In this document: positions 1-6,359 of the stretch, piece by piece
Layout: each line of letters opens with the position of its first letter
How positions within the stretch are numbered: position 1 is the stretch's first letter
From: Verrucomicrobiota bacterium
GTDB lineage: Bacteria; Verrucomicrobiota; Lentisphaeria; Oligosphaerales; JAFGRS01
Length of the DNA: 10,070 nt
Assembly (NCBI GenBank): GCA_019136035.1
Contig: JAGVUW010000193.1
Location: forward strand, 1-10,070
Direction of reading: 5' to 3'
Notes under the pieces: generated by a model
What the model was told of the DNA's origin: nothing
The model's database searches: none
What the model saw: only the letters and a program-made list of their open reading frames with translations
Position numbers and translations under genes: made by a program

Positions 1-756
1 GGCGCGGCAGGCCGGCGCGGCGCCGGTGCGGGCGCGGATGGCCTCGGCGAGGCGCGCCGCGGCGGCGGTGCCGGCCGCGTCGGATGGGTGCAGGATGAGG
101 CTGCAGCTCTGCCCGGCGCGGACCAGCGGGGTCTCGGGCGGGTCGACCTTGACCTGAGTGAGGTTGGACAAGGTGCCGATGGGCGGCCCCAGGCGGAGGT
201 TGTCGAAGACCGCCTCGATGTCGGTCTCGTCCTCGTGCGTGCCGATGATCAGTTCGATGCGGTCCACGGCCGAGGCCACGCGGTCCTCGACCATGGCCGG
301 CTCCCAGGCGACGCCTTCCGGGCAGAGGCTGTGCTGGAAGCGGAAGGTCTGCCACTCGGCGGTCAGCGGGCTGGCCCACGTCGCGAAGCTCCAGGCCGGC
401 TTGGTTTCCCCGCGGTTGTAGGCGCGCAGGTAGAAGGCCTTGGCCTCGGGGGTGCCGCTGCGGGCGTCGAGGTGCAGTGCGGCCTGGCGCAGGTCGATGG
501 GCGCGGGGAGGGTGACGAACACGGAGAAGTAGTGGTTGCCCTCGGCCACGGCCGACCGGCAGTTCAGGCGCAGCGCCGCGGTGCCCTCGGTGGTGCGGCC
601 CTCGCCCTGGACCAGCTCCAGGGCGAAGCGTGACGACGGTACGCCGAGGGCACGTCGGAGGCCGTCCGTGCTGTCGAAGGAACACATCACCTCGGCGGCG
701 CCGGCGGCCAGGGCCCCGGCCAGACACAGGGTCACAAAGATCTTCCGCACCGTCAT
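1..756 (-). CDS. Secreted protein with carbohydrate-binding-like N-terminal domain (C-terminus outside window)
   Basis: An open frame of 252 codons runs from an ATG at 756 to the left edge with no stop. The sequence AGGAGAG directly precedes the ATG and serves as the ribosome site. Residues 1-21 (MTVRKIFVTLCLAGALAAGAA) form a typical signal peptide, so the product is probably exported. Residues 22-200 look like a beta-rich accessory domain, with CSFDSTDG near the start and DIEAVFDNLRLG at its end; that ending is typical of carbohydrate-binding-type domains. Residues 215-252 (SCSLILHPSD, then AARLAEAIRARTGA) resemble the small alpha/beta domain at the N-terminus of alpha-glucuronidases, hexosaminidases and DUF4838 proteins. 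The catalytic part, if any, lies outside the window. A secreted polysaccharide-active protein is inference from this architecture; the enzyme class cannot be named. Confidence 0.8.
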   Translation of the reverse strand, partial: MTVRKIFVTLCLAGALAAGAAEVMCSFDSTDGLRRALGVPSSRFALELVQGEGRTTEGTAALRLNCRSAVAEGNHYFSVFVTLPAPIDLRQAALHLDARSGTPEAKAFYLRAYNRGETKPAWSFATWASPLTAEWQTFRFQHSLCPEGVAWEPAMVEDRVASAVDRIELIIGTHEDETDIEAVFDNLRLGPPIGTLSNLTQVKVDPPETPLVRAGQSCSLILHPSDAAGTAAAARLAEAIRARTGAAPACRA

Positions 757-836
757 CTCTCCTGATCAGGGGCGCCCAGCCGCGACAGCTCGACGACCCG
801 CGTCTACAGTATGCACAGCCGACTCCGCCCGCGGGG

Positions 837-854
837 CTCCGGCCCCGGCCGGAG
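837..854. repeat. Perfect GC hairpin in the divergent intergenic region
   Basis: CTCCGGCC and GGCCGGAG are perfect 8-base inverted arms separated by two bases. They lie in the 134-bp gap between the divergent secreted-protein and zinc-ribbon genes, 36 bp before the latter's start. It could be an operator or simply GC-rich chance. No clear -10/-35 pair was found in this gap; a weak AT-richer patch (TACAGTAT) lies at about 805-812. Confidence 0.35.
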
Positions 855-890
855 CAGTACCCGCGCCGCGCTTCCGGACCGCTCGCAACC

Positions 891-1459
891 ATGATACAGA
901 AGTGCCCACACTGCAAACGCGATGTCGTCTTCAGCCGGCAGATCTGTCCGGCCTGCGGGCACGCCTCGCCGGAGCAGGCGCGCGGCGAGGCGACCTACAT
1001 GCGACCTACATGGGCGAGGCGGCGCGGCGCGGCGGAGCGCCGTTGTACACCGAGGAGATGGAGACGCGGATGAACGCCGTGCAGCGTCGCGGCCGTCTCC
1101 AGACCGGCCTGGTCATCGGCATGCTCCTGGCGCCGCTGGTGGCCTGGAACGCGGTCGAGCTGTTCTGGCTGCGGCCGCGGCCGCTCCCCGCGGCGTTGCT
1201 GGCCGGCCTGGCCTGGCTGGGCTGGCGGCTGTGGCATGGCCGCCGGGCGACGCGGCTGCCGCTGGGCGTCCTGGCTGCCCTCAGCGGCCTGACTGGACTG
1301 GCGATGCTGGCCGCCGGGCGCGCCGATAGGAATCCGGTGTGGTTCCTGGCCTGCCTCGTCTTCGGGTTGGTCTACCTCTGGTGCGGCTGGATCCTCCTGC
1401 GCTCGCGCGACCTCCCCGAGTGGCTCGCCTATCAGCACCACCGGCAGGCCGACGAGTAG
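891..1459 (+). pseudogene. Zinc-ribbon, four-helix membrane protein, frameshifted by an 11-bp duplication
   Basis: The ATG at 891 opens a frame beginning MIQKCPHCK, with the pair CPHC (residues 5-8) and CPAC (residues 19-22). This C-x2-C-x10-C-x2-C zinc ribbon is common at the start of small bacterial membrane proteins. That frame leaves the family-like sequence at about 1011 and stops at 1073. A second frame continues to the TAG at 1457-1459 and encodes four hydrophobic segments: LQTGLVIGMLLAPLVAWN, then LPAALLAGLAWLGWRLW, LPLGVLAALSGLTGLAML and VWFLACLVFGLVYLWCGW. Removing one copy of the 11-bp repeat at 990-1011 joins the frames through EATYMGEAARR and gives one 185-residue protein. As written the gene is broken. 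An ATG at 1010 could still start a 149-residue membrane part alone. No strong ribosome site precedes 891. Function is unknown. An assembly or sequencing error is the main alternative to a real mutation. Confidence 0.75.
990..1011 (+). repeat. Exact 11-bp tandem duplication
   Basis: GCGACCTACAT occurs twice back to back, at 990-1000 and 1001-1011, inside the zinc-ribbon membrane protein gene. Because 11 is not a multiple of three, the second copy shifts the reading frame by two bases. Slipped-strand replication is the usual cause of such a duplication, and precise loss of one copy would restore the gene. Confidence 0.95.
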
Positions 1460-1530
1460 GGGCCGCACACCCGAATCAGGTCTTCCGGCAGGCGCATATT
1501 TCCTGTCAGGGTGAGGGGTTGCTCCCCAAT

Positions 1531-1626
1531 GCCCCAAGGGGGCTTCGTCACCACAGCCCAGGGTCGCGGTACCTCCGCCACCCTGGGAGAGTTCGTGGCC
1601 ATGAAACCCAACCCCAAAGAGGGTTG
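1531..1626 (+). repeat. Three-hairpin palindromic element, copy 1
   Basis: Three stem-loops follow one another: GCCCCAAGGGGGC (1531-1543); a 31-base hairpin at 1557-1587 with arms CCCAGGGT/ACCCTGGG plus inner GCGG/CCGC; and CAACCC/GGGTTG (1609-1626). The spacers are 13 and 21 bases. The reverse complement of 1668-1762 has the same order, spacing and core bases. The repeat is non-coding. It recalls repetitive extragenic palindromes, but the family is not identified. Confidence 0.75.
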
Positions 1627-1667
1627 TGTCTGTGGATCGCCGGATCTGACGCACTGGCGCCCTGACG

Positions 1668-1762
1668 CAACCCCATTGGGGTTGAACGGGCAGGATGGGA
1701 TCGAGACCCAGGGTAGCGGCATGGCCGCAACCCTGGGCTGAGGGACGCAATCCCCTTGGGAT
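1668..1762 (-). repeat. Three-hairpin palindromic element, copy 2 (inverted relative to copy 1)
   Basis: Read on the minus strand, the order is: hairpin ATCCCAAGGGGAT (1762-1750), 12-base spacer, 31-base hairpin (1737-1707, CCCAGGGT/ACCCTGGG arms), 22-base spacer, hairpin CAACCCCAATGGGGTTG (1684-1668). This matches copy 1 in order. The large hairpins are identical in their outer eight base pairs, and the first spacers are alike just before CCCAGGG. A 41-bp centre (1627-1667) separates the two copies. Confidence 0.75.
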
Positions 1763-1969
1763 AGGGGAACCGCCCTGCGAACGCCCTCGTCGAGACCTGT
1801 CCGTGGCGGAATCCAAGAAAGGCAGGGCGGATGGCCCGCCCGCCGTTCTCGCCGGAAACGCACTTGACGGGAGAGCCAGAACCCACTGACGGCAAATGCC
1901 CCTAGAACGCCGCAGGCAGGCAAGCGGATTCACCGCGCCGCCGGTGCACGTTCCCCGGCATCCCGGGAG

Positions 1970-2770
1970 TCACGCCGGCGCGGGGGTGAACTGCATGAGC
2001 CGGAGCCACTCGGCGCAGCTCTCCTTCCAGGTGCAGGCGTCGGTGCCGTTCCAGCCGTGGCCCCAGCCGTGCTGGCCGCCGGGGTAGATGTGCAGTCCGA
2101 AGGGCACGCCGCAGTCGGCCAGGGCGGCGGCGAAGCGCAGGCTGTTGGCCACCGGCACGGCGGTGTCGCGCATCGAGTGCCAGAGGAAACACGGCGGCGT
2201 CCGGGCGGTCACGTGTCGCTCATTGGAGAACCGCGCCAGGAGTTCCGGCGGCGCGTCCGGCCCGAGGAGGTTGGCGGCTGAGCCGCGGTGTGCCGCCTCG
2301 CCGTCGAGGGTGATCACCGGGTAGCACAGGACCGCGAAATCGGGGCGGCACGACACCGCGTCGACGGCGTCGACCGCCGCGACGTCCGCCTCGTCGAAGT
2401 GCGTGGCGACGGTCGAGGCCAGGTGGCCGCCGGCGGAGAAGCCCATGATGCCGATCTGGTCGGGGCGCACCCGCAGGCCTTCGGCCTGGTGGCGCAGGAC
2501 CCTGACAGCACGTTTGCCATCCAGGACCGGCCAGGGATAGCGATAGGGCCGCACCCGGTAGGTCAGCACAAAGGCGTGCAGGCCCAGGCCATTAAGCCAG
2601 CGCGCCATCGGCTCGCCCTCGCGCTCGACACGACAGCCATAGCCGCCACCCGGACAGACGACGACCGCCGCCCGCGGCGCGGACCCGGGAATACAGTACG
2701 GCGTCAGGGAAGGCACGTCCGGGGACAGCGACAGGTCCAGGCCAGGGGCTTCGTTCCACAGGGTGATCAT
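1970..2770 (-). CDS. Alpha/beta hydrolase, acetyl-xylan-esterase-like
   Basis: This 266-residue protein is a serine hydrolase of the alpha/beta-hydrolase fold, close to the Aes/dienelactone-hydrolase-like group often annotated as acetyl xylan esterases. Motifs are in the expected order: the oxyanion-hole loop CPGGGYG (39-45), the nucleophile elbow GFSAGG with Ser112, a probable catalytic Asp202 in SMRDTAVPV, and His234 in GGQHGWG. No signal peptide or membrane segment is present, so it probably acts in the cytoplasm, removing acyl groups from imported sugars or oligosaccharides. The substrate is inferred, not shown. The start at 2770 is chosen because GGGAG lies seven bases upstream and the protein then begins MITLWNEAPG, as is usual for the family. 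A longer reading to 2866 adds only an arginine-rich tail. Length and catalytic residues look intact. A short duplication encodes AAVDAVDAV at about residues 131-139. Confidence 0.88.
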   Translation of the reverse strand: MITLWNEAPGLDLSLSPDVPSLTPYCIPGSAPRAAVVVCPGGGYGCRVEREGEPMARWLNGLGLHAFVLTYRVRPYRYPWPVLDGKRAVRVLRHQAEGLRVRPDQIGIMGFSAGGHLASTVATHFDEADVAAVDAVDAVSCRPDFAVLCYPVITLDGEAAHRGSAANLLGPDAPPELLARFSNERHVTARTPPCFLWHSMRDTAVPVANSLRFAAALADCGVPFGLHIYPGGQHGWGHGWNGTDACTWKESCAEWLRLMQFTPAPA

Positions 2771-2888
2771 ACGGCGTCTCCCAGTCACGGCGACGGCATG
2801 GCGGCGCCGCCGCGCGCTGCGCCATACCTTGCCCCCCCAAAGCGGCCTTTGCCAAGCCCGCCGCACGGCGCGGCCGGCCCGCAGGGGT

Positions 2889-2924
2889 GACTGATCCGAC
2901 TGATCTGACAGGTCTGACAGGTCT
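2889..2924. repeat. Four tandem 9-bp repeats
   Basis: GACTGATCC, GACTGATCT, GACAGGTCT and GACAGGTCT lie head to tail between the divergent esterase and exporter genes. The first two and last two form near-identical pairs; the consensus is GACNGRTCY, itself roughly palindromic. The array is 116 bp before the exporter start. It could be a stack of regulator sites or a neutral minisatellite. No clear promoter was found in the rest of the 269-bp gap. Confidence 0.7.
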
Positions 2925-3039
2925 GGCGATTTCCGGCATTCTGTGGCCGGGGCTCCGGCGGGCGCGAGCCGCGAGGTGTGGTATCTTGGCGACGATCTCG
3001 ATCACGGACGGGTAGTGCGTCTCATTGAACAGGAGGACC

Positions 3040-4341
3040 ATGCCGGACCCAGCCACGCCTCCGGCGCCGGCCGCCGCCGGGCGCCACGATCCGTACGCGG
3101 TCTTTCGCCGGCCGCTCTTCCGGCGCTTCCTGCTGAGCGCGTTGCTGGTCAACATCGGCACCGCGGCGCAGAGCCTGGCCATCGGCTGGGAGATGTACCA
3201 GCGCACCGACCGTGCCCTCGCTCTGGGCCTGATCGGCCTGACGCAGGCGGTGCCGATGCTGCTGTTCACCCTGCCGGCCGGCTATCTGGCGGACGTCTTC
3301 GACCGCCGCCGCGTCATGGTTGCCGGCCTGGTCGGCACCACGCTGACCTCGATCGCGCTGGCCGTCTTCAGCCACCAGCGCGGCTCGATACCGATCATGT
3401 ACGCGCTGTTGTTCTTTGACGCCGCCTTCCACCGCCTGGCCGGCCCGGCCGGCGCCGCGCTCCTGCCGCAGCTCGTCCCGGCCAGCCTCTTCGAGGCCGC
3501 CGTGAAGTGGCGTACGACGCTGTTCCACCTGGCCGCGGCGGTCGGCCCGGCCGTGGGCGGCGCGATCCTCTCGCAGAGCATCACCGCGGCCTACCTGTTC
3601 AGCGCCGCCACGACGACCATTCACATCGTGGTCGTGTCGTCGCTGCGCCTCCCCGAGAGCACCCGGTCGCGGCGCGGTCAGATGCTCCGGCAGCTCGGCC
3701 AGGGTCTCGCCTTCGTCTGGCGCCAGAAGCTGGTTCTCGGGGCCGTGTCGCTGGACATGGTCGCGGTGCTCCTGGGCGGCGCCGTCTACCTCCTTCCGGT
3801 CTATGCCCGCGACATCATCCACAGCGGCCCCTTCGGCATGGGCCCGGAGCAGCTCCTCGGCAGCCTGCGCGCGGCGCCGGCGGCCGGCTCGATTGCCATG
3901 GCCCTGATCCTGGCACATCGGCCACCCATGCGCGGCGCCGGGCGGGCCATGCTCTGGGCCGTGGCCGGCTTTGGCGTTGCTACCGTCGTCTTCGGCTTCT
4001 CACGACACTTCTGGCTCTCCTGGGCGATGCTCTTCCTCACCGGCTTCTTTGACAATATCAGCGTCGTGGTGCGGCATACCCTCGTGCAGTTGCGCACGCC
4101 GAACGAGATGCGCGGACGCGTCTCGGCGGTGAACTCGATCTTCATCGGGTCGTCCAACGAGCTCGGCGGCTTCGAGTCCGGACTGGTGGCGCAGGCCTTC
4201 GGACCGGTCGCCTCGGTGGTCAGCGGCGGCATCGGCACCCTGGTGGTGGTCGCCGCCTGGGCAAGGCTCTTCCCAGCCCTGCGGCGCTTCGACACCCTGA
4301 GCGAGCCCGACCCCGCGCCGCCGGTCAGCCCCGCGCCGTAG
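3040..4341 (+). CDS. Major facilitator superfamily transporter, EntS-like (DHA3-type) exporter
   Basis: This 433-residue integral membrane protein has about a dozen hydrophobic segments. The loop between segments 2 and 3 carries the MFS signature GYLADVFDRRRV (81-92). The second half has TPNEMRGRVSAVNS (353-366), characteristic of the EntS/DHA3 family, which exports siderophores, macrolides or other small molecules by proton exchange. Length is normal for a 12-helix member, with a Pro/Ala-rich N-terminal tail of about 15 residues before DPYAVFRRPLFRRF. The ATG at 3040 is chosen because AGGAGG (3031-3036) precedes it; the spacing of three bases is short. A TTG at 3025 in the same frame would place that ribosome site inside the gene. 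It is transcribed divergently from the esterase, with no partner gene in an operon. The substrate cannot be inferred. Confidence 0.9.
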   Translation: MPDPATPPAPAAAGRHDPYAVFRRPLFRRFLLSALLVNIGTAAQSLAIGWEMYQRTDRALALGLIGLTQAVPMLLFTLPAGYLADVFDRRRVMVAGLVGTTLTSIALAVFSHQRGSIPIMYALLFFDAAFHRLAGPAGAALLPQLVPASLFEAAVKWRTTLFHLAAAVGPAVGGAILSQSITAAYLFSAATTTIHIVVVSSLRLPESTRSRRGQMLRQLGQGLAFVWRQKLVLGAVSLDMVAVLLGGAVYLLPVYARDIIHSGPFGMGPEQLLGSLRAAPAAGSIAMALILAHRPPMRGAGRAMLWAVAGFGVATVVFGFSRHFWLSWAMLFLTGFFDNISVVVRHTLVQLRTPNEMRGRVSAVNSIFIGSSNELGGFESGLVAQAFGPVASVVSGGIGTLVVVAAWARLFPALRRFDTLSEPDPAPPVSPAP

Positions 4342-4665
4342 CCCGTCGCCTGGTGGCGCCCTTCCAGCCGCTGCGGCGGCACGCGGCGCCTGCGGCGCCC
4401 CCAGGCCAGGTCTGACGGGTCCGGCGGCCCCGGCGGTGTCCCGGCGGGCGTCCCGGCGGGCGCGGCCTATGGGCGACGGCGTGGCCGCTGACCGGGCGCC
4501 TCCTGGCGCCTGCAGGGCTGATCGAAGATCGCGTCAGTGCTCGCCTGGTCACCCTGAAGGGGTGCCAGATCGTAGCCGGGGGTCGCGCGAGAGCACGACC
4601 CCCGGAAACGCGAACCCACAACCCACGCACCCTGAAGGGGTGCCAGAACCGGACTTTCAAACAGG
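4342..4665. other. Intergenic region with GC hairpins and a palindromic element
   Basis: This 324-bp gap follows the exporter. GGCGCC-TGC-GGCGCC at 4385-4399 can form a hairpin 43 bp after the stop and might end transcription, though no T run follows. GTCCCGGCGGGC is repeated exactly twice at 4438-4461. The three-hairpin element at 4550-4642 is listed separately. Frames through this gap lack protein features and end in the repeat. Confidence 0.55.
4550..4647 (+). repeat. Three-hairpin palindromic element, copy 3
   Basis: The 20-base sequence CACCCTGAAGGGGTGCCAGA occurs exactly twice, at 4550-4569 and 4628-4647; its first 15 bases fold as CACCC-TGAAG-GGGTG. Between them, 4576-4605 forms a perfect 10-base-pair hairpin (CCGGGGGTCG/CGACCCCCGG, ten-base loop). 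The spacers between stems are 11 and 22 bases, nearly the same as in the copies at 1531 and 1668, although the stem sequences differ. The element ends 18 bp before the next start codon. Confidence 0.85.
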
Positions 4666-5646
4666 GTGGCACTCATTGGCGGCGCGGGGCATGTCGGCTA
4701 CGTCACCGAGGGCCTCAAGGTCCTGCCCGAGGCGAGTCTCTGCGCGGTGGCTCCGGGCTGCCCGGAGGAGGATATCAGCCTCCTGCAGTGCCTGGGCGCC
4801 GCTCCGGGGGTAACGGTTCACGCCGACTACCGCGACCTGCTCGACCGGGAGCGTCCGGACATCGTGGCGGTGTCGCCGTTCTACCACCTCCACGCCGAGG
4901 TCGCTGTGGCGGCCCTGCAGGCCGGCGCGGCCGTCTACTGCGAGAAGCCCCTGGCGCTGACGCTGGAGTCCCTGGCGCGGGTGCGCGCGGCGGTGGCGTC
5001 GTCGGGGCGGCCCCTCGGGATCATGCTGAACTACCGCTACCTCCCCGCCTTCCTGACGGCACGGCGCCTGGTGGCCGCGGGCGCCATCGGCACGCCGACC
5101 GTCGGCTACGCCCAGAAGTCATACAAGCGCGGCCGCCGGCCGGACTTCTACCGCCAGCGCTCGACCTTCGGCGGGATCATCCCATGGGTCGGCATCCACG
5201 CCATCGACTTCACGCGCTGGATCAGCGGCTGTGAGATGGTCAGCGTCGACGCCCGCCATGTGAAGCTGCATCACCCCGAGTACCCCGGCATGGAAGACGC
5301 GGCGACTTGCCAGTACGCGCTGGACAACGGCGGCAGTGCGGTCCTGAGCTTCGACTTCCTGCGGCCGCCCGGCGCGCCGAGTCATGGCGACGACCGCCTG
5401 CGCCTGGTTGGCGACCGCGGTGCCCTGGAGATCCGCGGCGACCGCCTCGAACTGATCGACGCCGAGGGGGCCCGCGAGGTGGCCCCGGAGGCGCCGCCGC
5501 TGGGGCCCTTCGCCGACTTCGCCGAGTCGGTGCGGGATCCGGGGCACGCCTGTGCGATCTCGGCGGGGGAGGCCCTGCGCGTCACCGAGATCGCGCTGCG
5601 GAGCCGCGACGCGGCGGACTCCGGACAGCGCCAGGCGCTCGTATGA
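4666..5646 (+). CDS. Gfo/Idh/MocA family NAD(P)-dependent oxidoreductase (first copy)
   Basis: This 326-residue protein has an N-terminal Rossmann domain with the nucleotide loop GGAGHVGY (5-12), then the family hallmark CEKPLALT (92-99). The C-terminal substrate domain contains GGIIPWVGIHAIDFTRW (169-185), in which His178 and Asp181 match the usual catalytic-region histidine and partner. Family members oxidise or reduce sugars, inositols and sugar acids using NAD(P); the substrate here is unknown. Translation most likely begins at GTG 4666: an in-frame stop lies at 4633-4635 and no other usual start follows it, yet the first beta strand (ALIGG) comes almost at once, so the N-terminus is unusually short. 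No good ribosome site precedes it; the palindromic element ends 18 bp upstream. No co-directional gene is close enough to define an operon. Confidence 0.88.
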   Translation: MALIGGAGHVGYVTEGLKVLPEASLCAVAPGCPEEDISLLQCLGAAPGVTVHADYRDLLDRERPDIVAVSPFYHLHAEVAVAALQAGAAVYCEKPLALTLESLARVRAAVASSGRPLGIMLNYRYLPAFLTARRLVAAGAIGTPTVGYAQKSYKRGRRPDFYRQRSTFGGIIPWVGIHAIDFTRWISGCEMVSVDARHVKLHHPEYPGMEDAATCQYALDNGGSAVLSFDFLRPPGAPSHGDDRLRLVGDRGALEIRGDRLELIDAEGAREVAPEAPPLGPFADFAESVRDPGHACAISAGEALRVTEIALRSRDAADSGQRQALV

Positions 5647-5688
5647 ACGATCGCGCGGAAGCCCGACTCCCGCATAGGGGGATTTCAC

Positions 5689-5715
5689 CGCAGAGGACGC
5701 TGAGTAACGCAGAGG
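5689..5715. repeat. CGCAGAGG-type short tandem motif
   Basis: Three variants follow one another, CGCAGAGGA, CGCTGAGTAA and CGCAGAGGT, just after TTTCAC. I recall similar CGCAGAG strings in intergenic DNA of many planctomycete and verrucomicrobial assemblies; that is memory, not a search. The stretch lies 43 bp after the first oxidoreductase gene and just before the 80-bp array. Confidence 0.5.
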
Positions 5716-5761
5716 TAGGGATGGTGAGGGAATGTCCCGAGCGATCTCTTCCGCGGTGCAC

Positions 5762-6142
5762 CATCCGATGCTCTTTGTCATCATCCTGGTCGTGATCCTT
5801 GTCTTCCGGTGGGCTCTTGGAGTCATTCCGCCGGGGCCTTGCATCCGATGCTCTTTGTCGTGATCCTAGTCGTGATCCTTGTCTTCCGGCGGGCTCCCGG
5901 AGTCATTCCGCCGGGGCCTTGCATCCGATGCTCTTTGTCGTGATCCTAGTCGTGATCCTTTTCTTCCGGTGGGCTCTGGGGGTCATTCGGCCGGGGCCTT
6001 GCATCCGATGCTCTTTGTCTTGATCCTAGTCGTGATCCTTGTCTTCCGGTGGGCTCTGGGGGTCATTCGGCCGGGGCCTTGCATCCGATGCTCTTTGTCG
6101 TGATCCTAGTCGTGATCCTTGTCTTCCGGTGGGCTCTTGGGG
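5762..6142. repeat. 80-bp tandem repeat array, 4.8 copies
   Basis: Units begin CATCCGATGCTCTTTGTC at 5762, 5842, 5922, 6002 and 6082, giving an exact 80-bp period with four full units and 61 bp of a fifth. Copies differ by a few substitutions and no internal indels were seen. Each unit contains two GTGATCCT-type motifs and ends CCGGGGCCTTG. Because 80 is not a multiple of three, all three frames run through the array and give hydrophobic strings (LFVVILVVILV); I regard these as chance. The array fills the gap between the two oxidoreductase genes. Confidence 0.92.
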
Positions 6143-6303
6143 ATTGACGAGGATCCGGACAAGGATCAGGACTAGGATGGGGAGGGAGAGGGACGAGGAT
6201 GACGACAAGGATCGGGACTAGGATGGGGAGGGGAACGACAGAGATCAGGACCAGGATCAGGACTAAGATGGGGAGGGGGAGGGACGAGGATCTCGGGAGG
6301 GAT
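6143..6303. repeat. Purine-rich degenerate tandem array (about 45-bp period)
   Basis: GGACTAGGATGGGGAG and close variants recur at 6169, 6215 and 6260, with GACAAGGATC and GGGACGAGGAT motifs between them. The plus strand is nearly all purine plus scattered C and T. Bases 6158-6178 are the reverse complement of 6103-6123 in the last 80-bp unit with one mismatch in 21, so the two arrays are related and inverted. G runs at 6270-6273, 6275-6279, 6281-6283 and 6295-6297 could support a four-stranded G structure with one long loop. The array ends 57 bp before the next start codon. Confidence 0.75.
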
Positions 6304-6359
6304 CAAGGCTCGGAATGGCAGCGGGACAACGATACCACGACAGGAAAGGGGCAACGACT

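Larger units (their letters stand above)
1460..1969. other. Gene-free convergent intergenic region rich in palindromes
   Basis: This 510-bp gap separates the ends of the zinc-ribbon gene (plus) and the esterase gene (minus). Frames crossing it have no recognisable protein features. They translate palindromic DNA into repetitive strings rich in Pro, Gly and Arg. The centre (1531-1762) holds two inverted copies of a three-hairpin element, listed separately. A further stem, GGGCGG/CCGCCC, lies at 1825-1841. From about 1842 to 1969 I see no structure worth naming. No clear terminator with a T run is visible for either gene. Confidence 0.7.

Noticed and set aside
88..633. Plus-strand open frame in the left-edge gene
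   Set aside because: It lies opposite the secreted-protein gene, which has a signal peptide and ribosome site; the plus-strand translation has no motif and is a GC-rich shadow.
536..1010. Long N-terminal part of the plus-strand frame ending at 1459
   Set aside because: This part is Arg/Pro/Ala-rich, overlaps the opposite gene's start and lacks a ribosome site. The real N-terminus is the zinc ribbon in another frame.
995..1933. Large minus-strand open frame
   Set aside because: It covers the membrane protein in antisense and then translates palindromic repeats; no protein family signal.
2771..2866. Longer start for the esterase
   Set aside because: The extension is Arg-rich and unlike a signal peptide, while the start at 2770 has a well-placed GGGAG.
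3022..3918. Minus-strand frame opposite the exporter gene
   Set aside because: Composition is Arg/Gln/Glu-rich shadow; the plus strand encodes clear membrane segments and MFS motifs.
5647..5761. Possible small gene after the first oxidoreductase (MNDRAEARLPHRGI...)
   Set aside because: The ATG overlaps the previous stop as ATGA, but the frame soon enters the CGCAGAG motif and 80-bp array and has no protein features.
5762..6142. CRISPR array
   Set aside because: Units are contiguous 80-bp repeats without variable spacers, and no cas gene is present.
5799..6221. Overlapping hydrophobic open frames in the 80-bp array
   Set aside because: The 80-bp period rotates all frames, so stops are rare by construction; no ribosome sites, and the peptide is just the repeat translated.
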